Below are positions 9,600 to 21,265 of a stretch of DNA of 64,000 nucleotides, in pieces (position 1 is the stretch's first letter; each line of letters begins with the position of its first letter). Location of the stretch: NCBI GenBank assembly GCA_017311315.1, contig CM029670.1:23029449-23093448 (forward strand), in the 5' to 3' direction. The translations under genes were made by a program, and so were the position numbers. The stretch is from Dendrocalamus latiflorus (lineage: Eukaryota > Streptophyta > Magnoliopsida > Poales > Poaceae). Below the pieces are notes generated by a model that ran no database searches, had not been told where the DNA came from, and saw only the letters and a program-made list of their open reading frames with translations.

Positions 9600-10690
9600 A
9601 TGGGGACGGACAAGTACTCGACCAAGCCCCCGGTCTTCGATGGGATCGATTATCCCTTCTGGAAGAGCAGGATGGAGACCTACATCCAGGCTCAGGGCTA
9701 CGCCATCTGGCGTAAGGTCAAAGTACGGTATGTTGTTCCTGCCGTTGAAAACATCAACGCTGGAAACATGCATGATGTTGAGTCGAATGCGAAGGCAAGG
9801 AACATCATAATCCAGGGGTTGAGCCGAAGCGAGTTTGACCGCATCTCTCATCTTACGTCGGCTTTCGACATCTGGGTGACCCTCGATGCTTACCATGAGG
9901 GCACCACCCAGATCAAGACAGTCCGACAGGACCAGTTCAAGCGAGATTACAACAAGTTTGAAATGCTCGCTGGCGAGTCCCTTGATGAGTGTTTTGCGCG
10001 TTTCCACAAGATCTTGAGCAACCTCCAAGCGGTCGGTCTCACATACCCCGACTCGGACAACGCTCGTTAGATGCTCGCGGCTCTTGACTTACGCGTTTGG
10101 GAGATGAAGGTGACTACCATCAAGGACACCACCGATCTCTCGACCTTGACTCTTGACGCGTTGTATTCACGCGTCAAGACTCACGAGATTGACATAGTCA
10201 CTCGTAGGTCGAAGTCGCAGTTGATGGCCTTAGTCACTGATCCCACTTCTGGACCTTCTTCCCAGTCGACTTGCGGATTCTCCCTTGCTGCTCTCTGTGA
10301 CATAACTGATGATCAGTTAAAGCAGCTTGCGGATGAGCAGTTAGCCCTCCTAGCTCGGAGATTTTCCCATGCTTACAAGAGGAGGAGGGACTGAAAGAGA
10401 GGAGGACACGTGATCTGCTTCGTGTGTGGTGGCCCCAACCACATTCGAGCGAACTGCCCCAAGCTGGGGAAGGGCAAAGGCGACTACAACGGTGTGAGCA
10501 AGAACGACTACATCGACAAGAACCGCAACAAGAAGCCCCCTGCTCACACACAAGGCAAGAAGAAGTTCCACGACCTTGGCAAAGCCAAAAAGCTCTTCCA
10601 CCGTGTCCTCACCGCCTTCGACGACCTCGACCTGAGCGAGGTAGAGGGGTGGAGCGACGACGATGGAACGGACAATATTGGATTTGACCA
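9600..10690 (+). pseudogene. Y gag (copia), with two in-frame stops
   Basis: Begins with ATG at 9600, 56 bp after the LTR. The frame contains the UBN2-like gag fold (YPFWKSRMETYIQ, WVTLDAYHEGT, FEMLAGESLDECFARF). It is interrupted by TAG at 10068-10070 and TGA at 10392-10394, and then holds the zinc knuckle CFVCGGPNHIRANC (CX2CX4HX4C, about 10419-10460). In an intact element gag forms the particle that packages the RNA. An acidic spacer follows the knuckle and runs directly into integrase-type sequence; no protease active site is seen. Confidence 0.82.
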
Positions 10691-11761
10691 TTTGACCCGA
10701 GTTAGCGGCCACGATCTCATTCGTGGTCTGTCGAAACTCAAGATGGTCAAAGATATTGTTTGTGCTCCTTGCCGGCACAGCAAGATGGTTGCCGCTTCTC
10801 ACCCTCCGGTCACAGTGACTATGACCGATGCACCGGGACAGCTGCTCCATATGGACACAGTTGGACCAGCTCGAGTGCAGTCAGCAGGTGGAAAGTGGTA
10901 TGTCCTTGTCGTGGTCGATGACTTCTCGAGGTTTTCTTGGTTGTTTTTCTTAGCCTCGAAGGATGAGACGTTTACACATTTCTGAGGTCTTTTTAGTAGG
11001 CTTTCTGTTGAGCTCCCGGGTGCCTTACGAGCGATCCGCAGTGACAATGCCACAGAGTTCAAGAATTCCTACTTTGAGAGGTTTTTTGTGATGAGACAGG
11101 TGTAGAGCATCAGTTCTCTTCTCTGCACGTCCCACATCAGAATGGCGTCGTGGAGAGGAAGAACCGTACCTTAGTCGAGATGGCCAGGATGATGCTTGAT
11201 GAGTACTCTACACCTAGGAAGTTTTGGGCTGAGGCTATAGCGACCGCATGCCATGTTTCGAACAGAGTTTTTCTTTGGGCACACTTGCATCGCACTTCTT
11301 ATGAGCTGAGATATGGGTGAAAGCCCAGTGTCTCGCATTTTCGTGTATTTGGTTGCAAGTGTTTCATTCTGATGTCTGGGAACCTAGATAAGTTCGAGTC
11401 ACGTTCTTGTGATGGTATCTTTCTAGGTTACTCGGCTTCTTCGCGGGCGTATAGGGTCTGGAACTGCGAGTCTAATATGTTGCTAGAGACCTGTGAAGTG
11501 ACCTTCGACGAGGCTGGTCCGGGGACTAGGCCCGATATCTCAGGCTCTTTAGAGCAGTCCGAGCCCATCTTTGTGGATGATGAGGACGATGGAGATGAGG
11601 GTTGTTTACCCGATCTAGTTCCTCATCCTCCACCCGAGGTGCCGTCTTCCACCGCAACTCGAGGCGATCAGCCCATGCCTTCGGCTTCCTCTGGAGCTAG
11701 TGGCTCTATTCCTACCTCGTCAGCTCATGAGGTAGAGACCACTCCTTCTTCTCATCCTTAA
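10690..11761 (+). pseudogene. Y integrase, broken
   Basis: Same frame as gag at first. GAG-pre-integrase remnants with paired Cys (CAPC), then the core: first Asp in HMDTVGP, VVVDDFSRFSWLFF, a TGA at 10983-10985, second Asp in RSDNATEF (about 11034-11060), then a frame change through the NGVVERKN-type Glu region (about 11140-11180). The C-terminal domain continues at 11372-11761 (GIFLGYSASSRAYRVWN) with a Pro/Ser-rich tail. At least three lesions; non-functional. Confidence 0.78.
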
Positions 11762-11837
11762 TCACATCCAAAAAGACCATCCTTCTGAGCAGATTATTGG
11801 AGACCTTTTTGAGCTAGTCACCCACTCAAGATCCGGC

Positions 11838-13430
11838 ATGTCTCATTTCTGTCTCCATTCTGCCTTTGTTGCCTCCTTTGAGCCCAAGGATGTTTGTCAT
11901 GCTCTCTCTGACGAGTCTTGGGTCAATGCCATGCATGAGGAGCTAGAAAATTTCGAGAGGAACAAGGTCTGGTCACTTATCGAGCCCCCTCGAGGTCACA
12001 ATGTCATTGGGACTAAGTGGGTGTTCAAGAACAAGCAGAATGAGGATGGGGTTGTCATTCGGAACAAGGCTAGACTGGTAGCTCAGGGGTTCTCCCAGGT
12101 TGAGGGTCTAGATTTTGAGGAGACCTTTGCCCCTATAGCTAGACTTGAGGCCATTAGAATCTTGCTTGCCTTTGCAGCTTCTAAGGGCTTCAAGCTTTAC
12201 CAGATGGATGTCAAGAGTGCTTTCCTCAATGGCTTTATTGAGGAAGAAGTCTATGTGAGACAGCCTCCAGGTTTCGAGAACCCTAAATACCCAAACCATG
12301 TCTTCAAGCTTTCCAAAACTTTGTATGGTCTTAAGCAGGCCCCTAGAGCTTGGTATGAGAGGCTTAAGTCCTATTTGTTGAGTCATGATTTTGAGATGGG
12401 TAAAGTGGATAAGACCATGTTCATCCGTAGGCTTGGCACAGACCTTCTGCTCGTCCAATTTATGTGGATGACATCATCTTTGGTGGCTCTTCTTATACTT
12501 TTGTTTCACAGTTCTCGGATGTCATGAGCACCGAGTTTGAGATGAGTATGATGGGCGAGTTGACCTACTTCCTTGGCTTCCAGATCAAGCAGACTCGGGA
12601 GGGTACTTTCTTGCAGCAGGGCAAGTACACTCGTGACCTCCTGAGACGCTTTGACATGAGTGATGGCAAGCCAGTGTCGACTCCCATGACATCCTCTGCC
12701 ACACTTGACCCAGATGAGGACGGCAAGCCAGTTGATCAAAAGGAGTATCGCAGCATGATTGGCTCCCTCTTGTAGCTCACTGTCTCAAGACCGGACATAC
12801 ACTTCTCTGTGTGTCTGTGTGCTCGCTTTCAGGCTTCTCCTCGCGTATCTCACCGCCAGGCGGTGAAGCGCATTCTTCGGTACCTTCGAGCTACCATTGA
12901 CTATGGTATCTGGTACTCTTCCTCGTCCTGTCATTCCTTGAGAGCCTACTCGGATGCAGACTTTGCTGGCTGTAGGACAGATAGGAAGAGCACTTCGGGC
13001 ACATGCCAATTCATTGGCACTTCTCTCGTTTCCTGGTCTTCTAGAAAGTAGTCAAGTGTTGCACAGTCCACCGCAGAGGCAAAGTACGTTGCTGCAGCCA
13101 GTGGCTGTAGTCAGGTGCTTTGGATGGTCTCGACCCTACGGGACTTTGGGTTAGTTATCGACAGTGTTCCACTCTTTTGTGATAACACTTCTGCGATTAA
13201 CATTGCTAAGAACCCAGTGCAGCATTCTCGGACCAAGCACATCGATATTCGATATCACTTCCTTCGAGACCATGTAGAGAAGGGTGACATAGTGCTTCAG
13301 TTTGTGGAGAGTGACCACCAGTTGGCTGATATCTTTACCAAGCCTTTGGATAGCTCTAGGTTTTCAGCTCTGCGGGGAGAGCTTGGGGGGTTTGTCCTTA
13401 TGGACTGTTGTGAGGGGGAGCTTTGTGCGT
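11838..13430 (+). pseudogene. Y reverse transcriptase and RNase H, broken
   Basis: The RT body is at 11838-12460 (WVFKNKQ, ARLVAQGFSQ, YQMDVKSAFLNG, LYGLKQAPRAWYE). A frame slip near 12460 falls inside the catalytic box, whose second half (MDDIIFGG) begins at 12464. The thumb region follows, with a TAG at 12773-12775, then RNase H (YSDADFAGC, a stop at 13049-13051, TAEAKYVAA, FCDNTSAI, FTKPLD) to about 13430. The catalytic box being split by a frameshift makes the copy dead. Confidence 0.82.
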
Positions 13431-15108
13431 TACTGCTTTATTATATTGATTATGCTCTTACTCCTATCTGTTGCATTGCATATGGGTGCATTTGGGTTAG
13501 TCCTAGCATAGGTTAGAGTGCTTCTCTTGTCTAGCTGTTTAGACTTCTTACTCTTATCTTGTGATTCTAGGATGCTGCTTATTAGCTGTTCTCTTCTCAC
13601 TAGGTTGAGCTCACTCACTTCTTATAGGTTCTAGCGAGGGTTGGGCCACCCTCGGGTAGACAGGGTACGTGTTTGCTCCTTAGTGTGTTAGATGACCAGT
13701 TGATAGTCCTAGATTCATATGGGGTAGATGAGAGTCAGTCTGAGCCATAGTATCTTCTATATCTTATCTATACTTTAAGGATTGCCTTTTCGGACTCTCT
13801 TGCCAGCTTCTTGTTTTTATTACTTTGGTTCAGGGGGAGTTCATTTGGGAGCTTCTGGAGCTTAATATTGACATAACTCAACTTGAACTAAAAGTTGCAT
13901 CTCATGTTGAGGGGGAGCTGGATTTTCTTGCATGTCATTTTACATTGTAATATAACTACATGGAGCCTTGATTATTATCCTTTATGACATGATTACAATG
14001 CATTACACCTTGCCATAACTTGTGCTTATTTGCTAGATTGATCATGACGTTATATGTGTAGTCAAGTCTTTGCCATGATATGTTGATTTAAATGCACAAC
14101 TTGAATTAATTCATGTCATGATAAATTTTTGAGATTAGTCTACCTTTAGTTATCCACTTATAATTCATGCCATATCAAATAGGCTGAGTTGAATCTTGAA
14201 TCTTTGTTGAGCTTTAGATTGAGGTATTCTAGTTTCTTGTTGACACATGAGTTAGTACAAGTCTTATGTTCATAAGAGTGCAAAAAGATCTCTTTTGTGC
14301 GAAAAACTGATTTCACCAATTCTTTCTCATGAGACGGCTTGCCATTGCACAAGGCATGAACTTAGGGGGAGTTTTGGATGACCTAGACCATCTTCTTAAG
14401 CTTCTTGCTTGAAGTGATCGCATAAGGCTTGAGATCTAGCACATGTCTACACAAAAATCTGATTGGAAACGATCATGTGATTTCTTAAGTAAAATTATGT
14501 CACTTGTGCTCAATTTGCTAAAATTTACAAGTACTTGAATAAATGTCTCATTCTAGAACTTGTAGCACTCTATATTGACTCAACACTAGCTTCTTGGTTC
14601 CACTTAAACTATTGACATGGTTTGCATCATCCTTGGATACCTTTAGCTAGACTAGAATCATGAATGACTTGATATGCTAAGAAGTTGCTCTAAATTTCTG
14701 TGACTTTTTGGCTTAGCTTGATTATACATGTCTTGTCATGATCTTGATAGCATTCTTATGCATTATGGCTTGGTGTAATACTCATTTGGTCATTTTGGAT
14801 AATCTTCATGGCTCTAAATGCTTAAAATAAACAAACTTCAGCCATTTCATCCATTCTTGTGACCTTTTTCTCTCTTTTGCATCCTTAATGTGTTTATTGC
14901 CAAAAGGGGGAGAATAGCAGAGAAAAAGCCATTTGGGGGCTTTCTAGAGCTTTGGAGAACAATTTGCTCTTTCTTTTTGTAGCTCTAGTGTTCCTTTGTC
15001 AACATGGTCATGAGGCTTTTTTGCTCTTTCCTTTGGACCATGTTTGACTGCTTTCTTGCATTTCAAACTCAACTTTATGCTTTTTCTAGGTTTGTCAATA
15101 TACCCATC
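13431..15108 (+). other. Non-coding tail of Y between pol and 3' LTR
   Basis: About 1.7 kb, AT-rich, without a credible open frame. Some copia lineages (SIRE/Maximus type) carry an env-like ORF at this place; none is visible here. Several GGGGGAG words (for example 13832, 13911, 14367, 14906) resemble polypurine tracts. Confidence 0.6.
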
Positions 15109-15119
15109 AAGGGGGAGAT
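15109..15119 (+). other. Polypurine tract of Y
   Basis: AAGGGGGAGAT immediately before the 3' LTR start TGATGGACC; it primes plus-strand cDNA synthesis in this class. Confidence 0.85.
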
Positions 15120-15866
15120 TGATGGACCATGTGGTTGTGACCCCATGTGTGTGATGAGTAATTGACATCGGTTTAGGAAAGTCGAGTTTGGTTTGTGTGG
15201 TTCGGACCATGTCGTTGCGTGGTGCAATCGGCTTCGGTCGGACTTGGTCTAACCTGGTCAATGTGATTAGGATGCATATTCTCTTGATTCAACAGGTTTG
15301 GGCTTCTTCTTGCGTAAGTATAATTTACTGATGCTAATTGTGCTCTCATGTATCGAGCGGTGTTATTTGGTGTGTTTCTTGTCTGTGTTGGCTGTAGGAC
15401 GTCGAGGCAGAGTCGTGGCGAGACACGGGGTGACCGGACTAGGCGCAGGTGGCGCTGAGGTCAGAACGGTCGGAGGTGTCGAAGACGGCGGAGACTCGAG
15501 GTAGCTGCGAGGCTTGAGCAGCAAGAAAGGAGGAAGCTTCCCGGAAGGTGCACGAGGGGCGTTTTGGGGAATACGCAAAGCTGCACTAAAGGAAGCGGAT
15601 TATGGATAAAGCATTGGAGTTGTTGTGGCTAAATGGGCAAAGCAAATTTCAAACCCATTAGTGAGAGACTATAAAAGGAGGGTGTCTCCTTGCATGGTCT
15701 TCATGGTCTTGGGGGTTGGTTTTTGCTTTGGCTCTTTAGTTGGTAAGAGGCTTTAGTTGTTGGAAGAGGGCAGAGTGTGTTCCCTTTGTTCATCCCATCT
15801 CTGTGTGTCTCCTCTCAAAGAACCATGTAGAGTGTGGGTTTTCTTGATCTTGAGTGAGGGAGAGGA
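15120..15866 (+). repeat. Y 3' LTR, first part
   Basis: Begins TGATGGACCATG directly after the polypurine tract. It is cut at 15866 by element A, whose target duplication GAGGA is 15862-15866 and 24139-24143; the LTR resumes at 24144. Confidence 0.9.
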
Positions 15867-17285
15867 TGAAGGAACGCGCGTAGGCTACGATAGCAGAAAA
15901 TAAAAAATTTCTACCGCGCACACCAGGACATCATGCTAAGAAGGGATCATAGATCGTTACCACTAGACGCGCAGCGCAGCGGAAGAAGAGTTGGAGAAGC
16001 CGATCCAACCACGCGCGTCGAGGTAGTAGTGGAAGTAGCCGATCGTCCCGAACAGATCGTCTCCTCCACGCGATCAACCACACCACGAGCAGATCCAATC
16101 TGTAGTTTGTTGATGCCGATCAACGCCGCAACGAGCAGCGCCTCCACCGGTATCCACACGTCCGGGGCTGGAACTCCGATCGCGAGTGTACCAGCACTCG
16201 CGAGCGGCTAGGGTTTGGCTCGGGAGGTGGCGGCTAGGGTTTTGTTCGGGAGGAACATATGCGTACATCCCTCAACCCCCCCCCCCCCGCCTCCAAATAT
16301 ATAGACCTCCTCACTTGGGCCTCGTGGACCGAGGCCCAATAGGAGTCTATCCGGATCTCTATCCGAATTGAGCCCACATCCGAATCACATTCGAATTAGT
16401 GTTCCAACCCGTTAAGTGTGCGACCCTGTAGGTTCACGTATACTTGGTCGCGACCCGGAAACACCTTTCCGGTCACCCTGTTAATAGCGGCCTCTAGCAA
16501 GACATATTAACCCCAAAGTATACGTAAAGATCATATCGGCTGAACCTGTAATGTTCTCATGTACGAATCCTTTTGCCTCACGATATAGATTAAGCTCAAG
16601 GCGAGACCTGTGTCATCCTCTTAATGGCTCAATCACTCTCTCGATTCCGTGATGGATTATAAACTTGTGATTGACTCCTCAATCACATTGGCATGGCCAT
16701 GCACTTTCATAATCCATTACATCGAGGGGCCCAGAGATATCTCTCCCATAAGGAGGGGCAAATTCTATCTTGATCATTCACATCCCACTACATGTTTCAT
16801 AGCAAACCCGAAGACTACTTTTATGACTACCCAATTACGGAGTAGTGGTTAGTAGTCCCAAAATAGGCTACTACGCATGTTGGGAACCATGATGATCTCA
16901 AGTCTAACGATTCTACATAAACACTACTTGAGACCAACTAATGACACATGGAATCTCTGCAGTGTCTCATGGCGGGTCTATCCAACATATGTTCACTAAC
17001 ACATGTCCATATTATTGATTTGGTATCTCCATACCATGATCCATGAGACATGATCATCAATCAATACATATGCTGATCTTTGAATCATATATGTTCCTCA
17101 TATGATATATGATCAGGGATCATTTAGAAATAGCAACATTTTGGCATTAAGAGTCTCATGAATAAGTCACATACTCATTGATCAATAATGATAATGTCTA
17201 TTTCAAGGAACAAAGCAATGTATCATAAACATAGTATGTGATATATTCAACATCTCCATGTTGCCTCTAGGGCATATCACCAACA
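15867..17285 (-). repeat. A 3' LTR
   Basis: 1,419 bp; starts (minus strand) TGTTGGTGATATGCCC at 17285 and ends in CA at 15867. Small open frames of 60-90 codons inside it occur identically in the other LTR and are not credible genes. Confidence 0.95.
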
Positions 17286-17298
17286 GTCTCCCACTTGC
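17286..17298 (-). other. Polypurine tract of A
   Basis: Minus-strand AAGTGGGAGAC just ahead of the 3' LTR and 8-20 bases after the polyprotein stop codon. Confidence 0.8.
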
Positions 17299-17305
17299 AC
17301 TAGAG

Positions 17306-20300
17306 TCAACCATGTAGGTATCTAATACCCATTGCCCTAGTGTGAGCCTCATGCTTTGGCTGGGGAAGCGGCTTTGTCAACGGATCTGCAATGTTCAAAT
17401 CCGTTTGTACTTTGCATATCTTCACATCGCCTCTCTCCACAATCTCGCGGATGAGATGAAATCGCCGTAGAATGTGCTTGGACTTCTGGTGCGATCTAGG
17501 CTCCTTGGCTTGCGCAATGGCCCCACTATTGTCACAGTAGAGGTCCATTGGGCTGGAGGCACTAGCCACCACACCAAGCTCAGAAACAAATTTCTTGATC
17601 CAAACAGCCTCTTTAGCAGCTTCAGAAGCTGCTATGTACTCGGCCTCTGTTGTAGAATCAGCAACCGTCTCCTGCTTGGAACTCTTCCAGCTCACCGCAC
17701 CGCCATTCAGGCAGAACACAAATCCAGATTGCGATCTAAAATCATCTTTGTCAGTTTGGAAGCTAGCATCGGTGTAACCATTTACAACGAGCTCTTCCTC
17801 ACCCCCATAGACGAGGAACACATCTTTAGTTCTTCTCAAGTACTTCAAGATGTTCTTTACGGCAATCCAGTGACTTTCACCTGGATCTGACTGGTATCTA
17901 CTTGTAGCACTTAAAGCATACGAGACATCTGGACGTGTACAAAGCATGGCATACATAATGGATCCCATAGCCGAAGCATATGGAATCGCATTCATTTTAT
18001 CCCGCTCATCAGGTGTACTAGGACACTGACTCTTGCTAAGATGTATACCATGTGACATAGGTAGGAAGCCTTTCTTGGAATCCTGCATGTTGAACCTTTT
18101 CAACACCTTGTCAATGTACGAATCTTGGCTTAATCCAATTAGCCTTCTTGATCTATCCCTATAGATCTTGATGCCCAGAATATATGCCGCCTCTCCTAAG
18201 TCTTTCATAGAGAAACTATTTTTCAATGAAGACTTAACAGATTCGAGCATAGGAATGTCATTTCCGATCAGTAATATGTCATCCACATATAAGACCAGAA
18301 ACACGAGTGCGCTCCCACTAGCCTTTTTGTAAACACAAGGCTCTTCTTCGTTCTTGATGAAACCAAACCCTTTGATTACTTCATCAAAACGAATGTTCCA
18401 ACTCCGAGATGCCTGCTTTAATCCATAAATGGATCTTTGCAGCTTGCATATCTTTCCAGCTGATTGCGGATCGACAAAACCCGTGGGCTGTGTCATGTAC
18501 ACATCCTCACTCAGATTTCCATTAAGGAAAGCTGTTTTGACATCCATTTGCCATATTTCATAGTCGAAATATGCAGCAATCGCTAGAATGATCCGAATAG
18601 ACTTTATCATTGCGACGGGCGAAAAAGTTTCATCATAATCAACACCTTGAATTTGTTTGAAACCTTTGGCCACCAATCGCGCTTTATAGATGTGAACATT
18701 TCCATCTATGTCTATCTTTTTCTTGAAAATCCATTTGCACTCAATGGTTTTAACACCATCAGGTGGATCAACCAAGTTCCAAACATGATTACTGTGCATG
18801 GATTCAATTTCGGATCTCATGGCTTCAAGCCATTTCTCAGAGTCTGGTCCCACCATCGCTTCTTCATAGGTCTTAGGCTCATCGTTGTCTAACAACAATA
18901 TGTCCCGTTGTTGAGTAGTCAAGAACATGTACCTTTCAGGTGCACGACGTGACCTCTCTGACCTACGTGGTGCCGGTGTGTCCACAACAGGTTCTTCAAC
19001 AGTTTGTTCATCCTGTTGTGGTTCTGTAGGAGCTGAAACGTTTTCAGGTGTTTCCCGAATTTCTTCAAGTTGCACCATGCTCCCACTATCCCTTCTTGAG
19101 AGAAACTCTTTCTCTAAGAAGACACCATGCCGGGCGACAAACACTTTGCCTTCTCCTTGATTATAGAAGTAATATCCTTTTGTTTCCTTAGGATACCCGA
19201 TAAAGAAGCATTTATCAGATTTAGGACTGAGCTTATCAGATTGTAAACGTTTTACATAAGCCTCACATCCCCAAATCTTAAGAAAAGACAAGCTAGGACG
19301 TTGTCCTGTCCACATCTCATATGGTGTCTTTTCTACTGATTTTGATGGAACCCTGTTTAGTGTGAAAGCGGCTGTTTCAAGAGCGTACCCCCAAAAAGAC
19401 AACGGAAGATCACTTTGGCTCATCATGGAGCGCACCATATCTAATAAGGTGCGATTTCTCCGTTCAGATACCCCATTCCATTGAGGTGTTCCTGGCGGAG
19501 TCAATTGTGGAACAATTCCACAATCCTTCAGATGATTGCCAAACTCATGGCTCAAATACTCGCCTCCACGATCAGATCGTAGAAACTTGATTGTCTTGCC
19601 TAAATGATTTTGCACTTCATTTTGGAATTCTTTGAACTTTTCAAAGGATTCGGACTTATGCTTCATCAGGTAGATATACCCATATCTACTAAAATCATCA
19701 GTAAAAGTTATGAAGTACTGAAAACCACCTCTGGCTGTTGAGCTCATTGGTCCACATACATCAGAATGTACGAGTGCCAATAAGTCACTTGCCCGTTCAC
19801 CTTGACCGGTGAAAGGTGCCTTTGTCATCTTGCCAAGTAAACAAGATTCGCATGTCTCAAATGATTCAAAATCAAATGAGTGCAGAATACCATCTCTATG
19901 GAGCTTCTCCATGCGTTTCTCATTTATGTGACCTAAGCGACAGTGCCAAATAAACGTGGGATTCAAATCATTCGAACGTTGCCTCTTTGCATTAATGTTA
20001 TAGACCGGTGACTCTTCAAGAGTAAGAACATATAACCCATTCACCAATGGAGTATGACAATAGAACATATCTTTGAAATAAAGAGAACAACCATTGTTCA
20101 CAGATCTAAAGTCATAACCTTCTGCTTGCAAACATGAAGCAGAAATAATGTTCTTGGAAAGAGATGGAACACAATAACAATTATTCAATTCCAAAACTAA
20201 TCCTGAAGGTAAAGACAATGGCATGGTGCCAACAGCGACCGCAGCAACTTTTGCTCCATTGCCAACGCGAAGATCCACTTCGCTCCTCCTCAAACTTCTA

Positions 20301-21265
20301 CTTCTTCTTAGCCCCTGCAACGATTTGCAAAGGTGAGCAACCGATCCGGTATCAAATACCCAAGAATCAGTGGATGAAGTAGCAAGATTGATCTCTATAA
20401 CATTTATACCTGGAGAGGAAGTCGTACTTCCCTTCTTCTTCTCAAGATCCTCCAAGTACTTTGGGCAGTTCCTTTTCCAATGACCTGATTGCTTACAGTA
20501 GTAACAATCTGCATTAGGAGCAGCGCCCTTCTTGACTTGCTTGGCCTTAGAACTGCTCGCGATCTCATCGGGAGCTAACTTTCTTTTGACCGCGCCTTTC
20601 TTGACATTGGGCTTGCCCTTGCCTTTCTGCATCATCATCACATGATTGCTGCTTTTCTTAATGCTTTCCTCGGCAGCTTTTAGCATCCCATGCAACTCTG
20701 CCAAGGTCTTATCCATGTTGTTCATGTGATAGTTCAGTATGAATGGCTCAAAGCTCGGGGGGAGCGACTGGAGAATCACATCAGTAGCCAACTCTTGGCT
20801 AAGGGGAAAACCAAGCTTTTCCAGACTCTCAATGTAGCCAATCATCTTAATCACATGAGGGCTGACGGGATTCCCTTCTGCAAGCCTGCACGCAAACAAG
20901 GACTTTGAAGTGTTGAACCTCTCAGCCCTTGCTTGGTTCTCAAACATACCACGCAACCCCACAATGATATTGTAGGCATCTGTGTTCTCATATTGCTTCT
21001 GAAGCTCAGAGGACATTGTGGCAAGCATGAGACAGCTCACATCAAGGTAATCATTCGTTTGCTTCTCATAAGCTCTCCGTGCAGCCGCAGTAGCATTATC
21101 AGGCAAGTCATCAGGATAATGAGACTCAAGGACATACTCCTTGCGCTCTTGCTTGAGAACAATTCTCAAGTTGCGATACCAATCCATAAAGTTCGTTCCA
21201 TTGAGTTTTTCTTTCTCAAGAATAGATCGCAAATTAAAAGAACTGGATGCGGCATTAGTTGACAT
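17306..21265 (-). CDS. Copia gag-pol polyprotein of A, uninterrupted, 1,319 aa
   Basis: A single frame carries every domain of an autonomous Ty1/copia element in canonical order. Gag is about residues 1-250, with a zinc knuckle at C254, C257, H262, C267. The aspartic protease has D305-T306-G307. The integrase has an HHCC finger (H441, H446, C472, C475) and a catalytic triad D502, D565, E601 (36-residue spacing). Reverse transcriptase spans about 820-1080, with the YVDD box at 993-996. RNase H spans about 1160-1290, with D1166, E1207/E1209 and D1245, and ends in ADPLTKPLPQPKHEAH. The start was chosen as the first ATG of the frame, followed by a typical gag N-terminus. Length and motif set are as expected for the family, and no key residue is missing. 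With matching LTRs this predicts a competent source element; transcription status cannot be read from sequence. Confidence 0.96.
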   Translation of the reverse strand: MSTNAASSSFNLRSILEKEKLNGTNFMDWYRNLRIVLKQERKEYVLESHYPDDLPDNATAAARRAYEKQTNDYLDVSCLMLATMSSELQKQYENTDAYNIIVGLRGMFENQARAERFNTSKSLFACRLAEGNPVSPHVIKMIGYIESLEKLGFPLSQELATDVILQSLPPSFEPFILNYHMNNMDKTLAELHGMLKAAEESIKKSSNHVMMMQKGKGKPNVKKGAVKRKLAPDEIASSSKAKQVKKGAAPNADCYYCKQSGHWKRNCPKYLEDLEKKKGSTTSSPGINVIEINLATSSTDSWVFDTGSVAHLCKSLQGLRRSRSLRRSEVDLRVGNGAKVAAVAVGTMPLSLPSGLVLELNNCYCVPSLSKNIISASCLQAEGYDFRSVNNGCSLYFKDMFYCHTPLVNGLYVLTLEESPVYNINAKRQRSNDLNPTFIWHCRLGHINEKRMEKLHRDGILHSFDFESFETCESCLLGKMTKAPFTGQGERASDLLALVHSDVCGPMSSTARGGFQYFITFTDDFSRYGYIYLMKHKSESFEKFKEFQNEVQNHLGKTIKFLRSDRGGEYLSHEFGNHLKDCGIVPQLTPPGTPQWNGVSERRNRTLLDMVRSMMSQSDLPLSFWGYALETAAFTLNRVPSKSVEKTPYEMWTGQRPSLSFLKIWGCEAYVKRLQSDKLSPKSDKCFFIGYPKETKGYYFYNQGEGKVFVARHGVFLEKEFLSRRDSGSMVQLEEIRETPENVSAPTEPQQDEQTVEEPVVDTPAPRRSERSRRAPERYMFLTTQQRDILLLDNDEPKTYEEAMVGPDSEKWLEAMRSEIESMHSNHVWNLVDPPDGVKTIECKWIFKKKIDIDGNVHIYKARLVAKGFKQIQGVDYDETFSPVAMIKSIRIILAIAAYFDYEIWQMDVKTAFLNGNLSEDVYMTQPTGFVDPQSAGKICKLQRSIYGLKQASRSWNIRFDEVIKGFGFIKNEEEPCVYKKASGSALVFLVLYVDDILLIGNDIPMLESVKSSLKNSFSMKDLGEAAYILGIKIYRDRSRRLIGLSQDSYIDKVLKRFNMQDSKKGFLPMSHGIHLSKSQCPSTPDERDKMNAIPYASAMGSIMYAMLCTRPDVSYALSATSRYQSDPGESHWIAVKNILKYLRRTKDVFLVYGGEEELVVNGYTDASFQTDKDDFRSQSGFVFCLNGGAVSWKSSKQETVADSTTEAEYIAASEAAKEAVWIKKFVSELGVVASASSPMDLYCDNSGAIAQAKEPRSHQKSKHILRRFHLIREIVERGDVKICKVQTDLNIADPLTKPLPQPKHEAHTRAMGIRYLHG

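Larger units (their letters stand above)
8611..15866 (+). mobile_element. Copia element Y, first segment (truncated 5' LTR, gag-pol, start of 3' LTR)
   Basis: Plus-strand copia element continuing at 24144-25145. Layout: truncated 5' LTR (8611-9543), primer-binding site (9546-9558), broken gag-pol (9600-13430), long non-coding tail, polypurine tract (15109-15119) and the first 747 bp of the 3' LTR (15120-15866). Element A then interrupts it. Shared LTR parts differ by about 27 substitutions in 930 bp by eye plus a 24-bp indel, indicating an insertion much older than A. Confidence 0.9.

Noticed and set aside
15933..16852. Small frames of 61-92 codons repeated at 22786-23705
   Set aside because: Identical because they lie in the two LTRs of element A; no evidence of coding.
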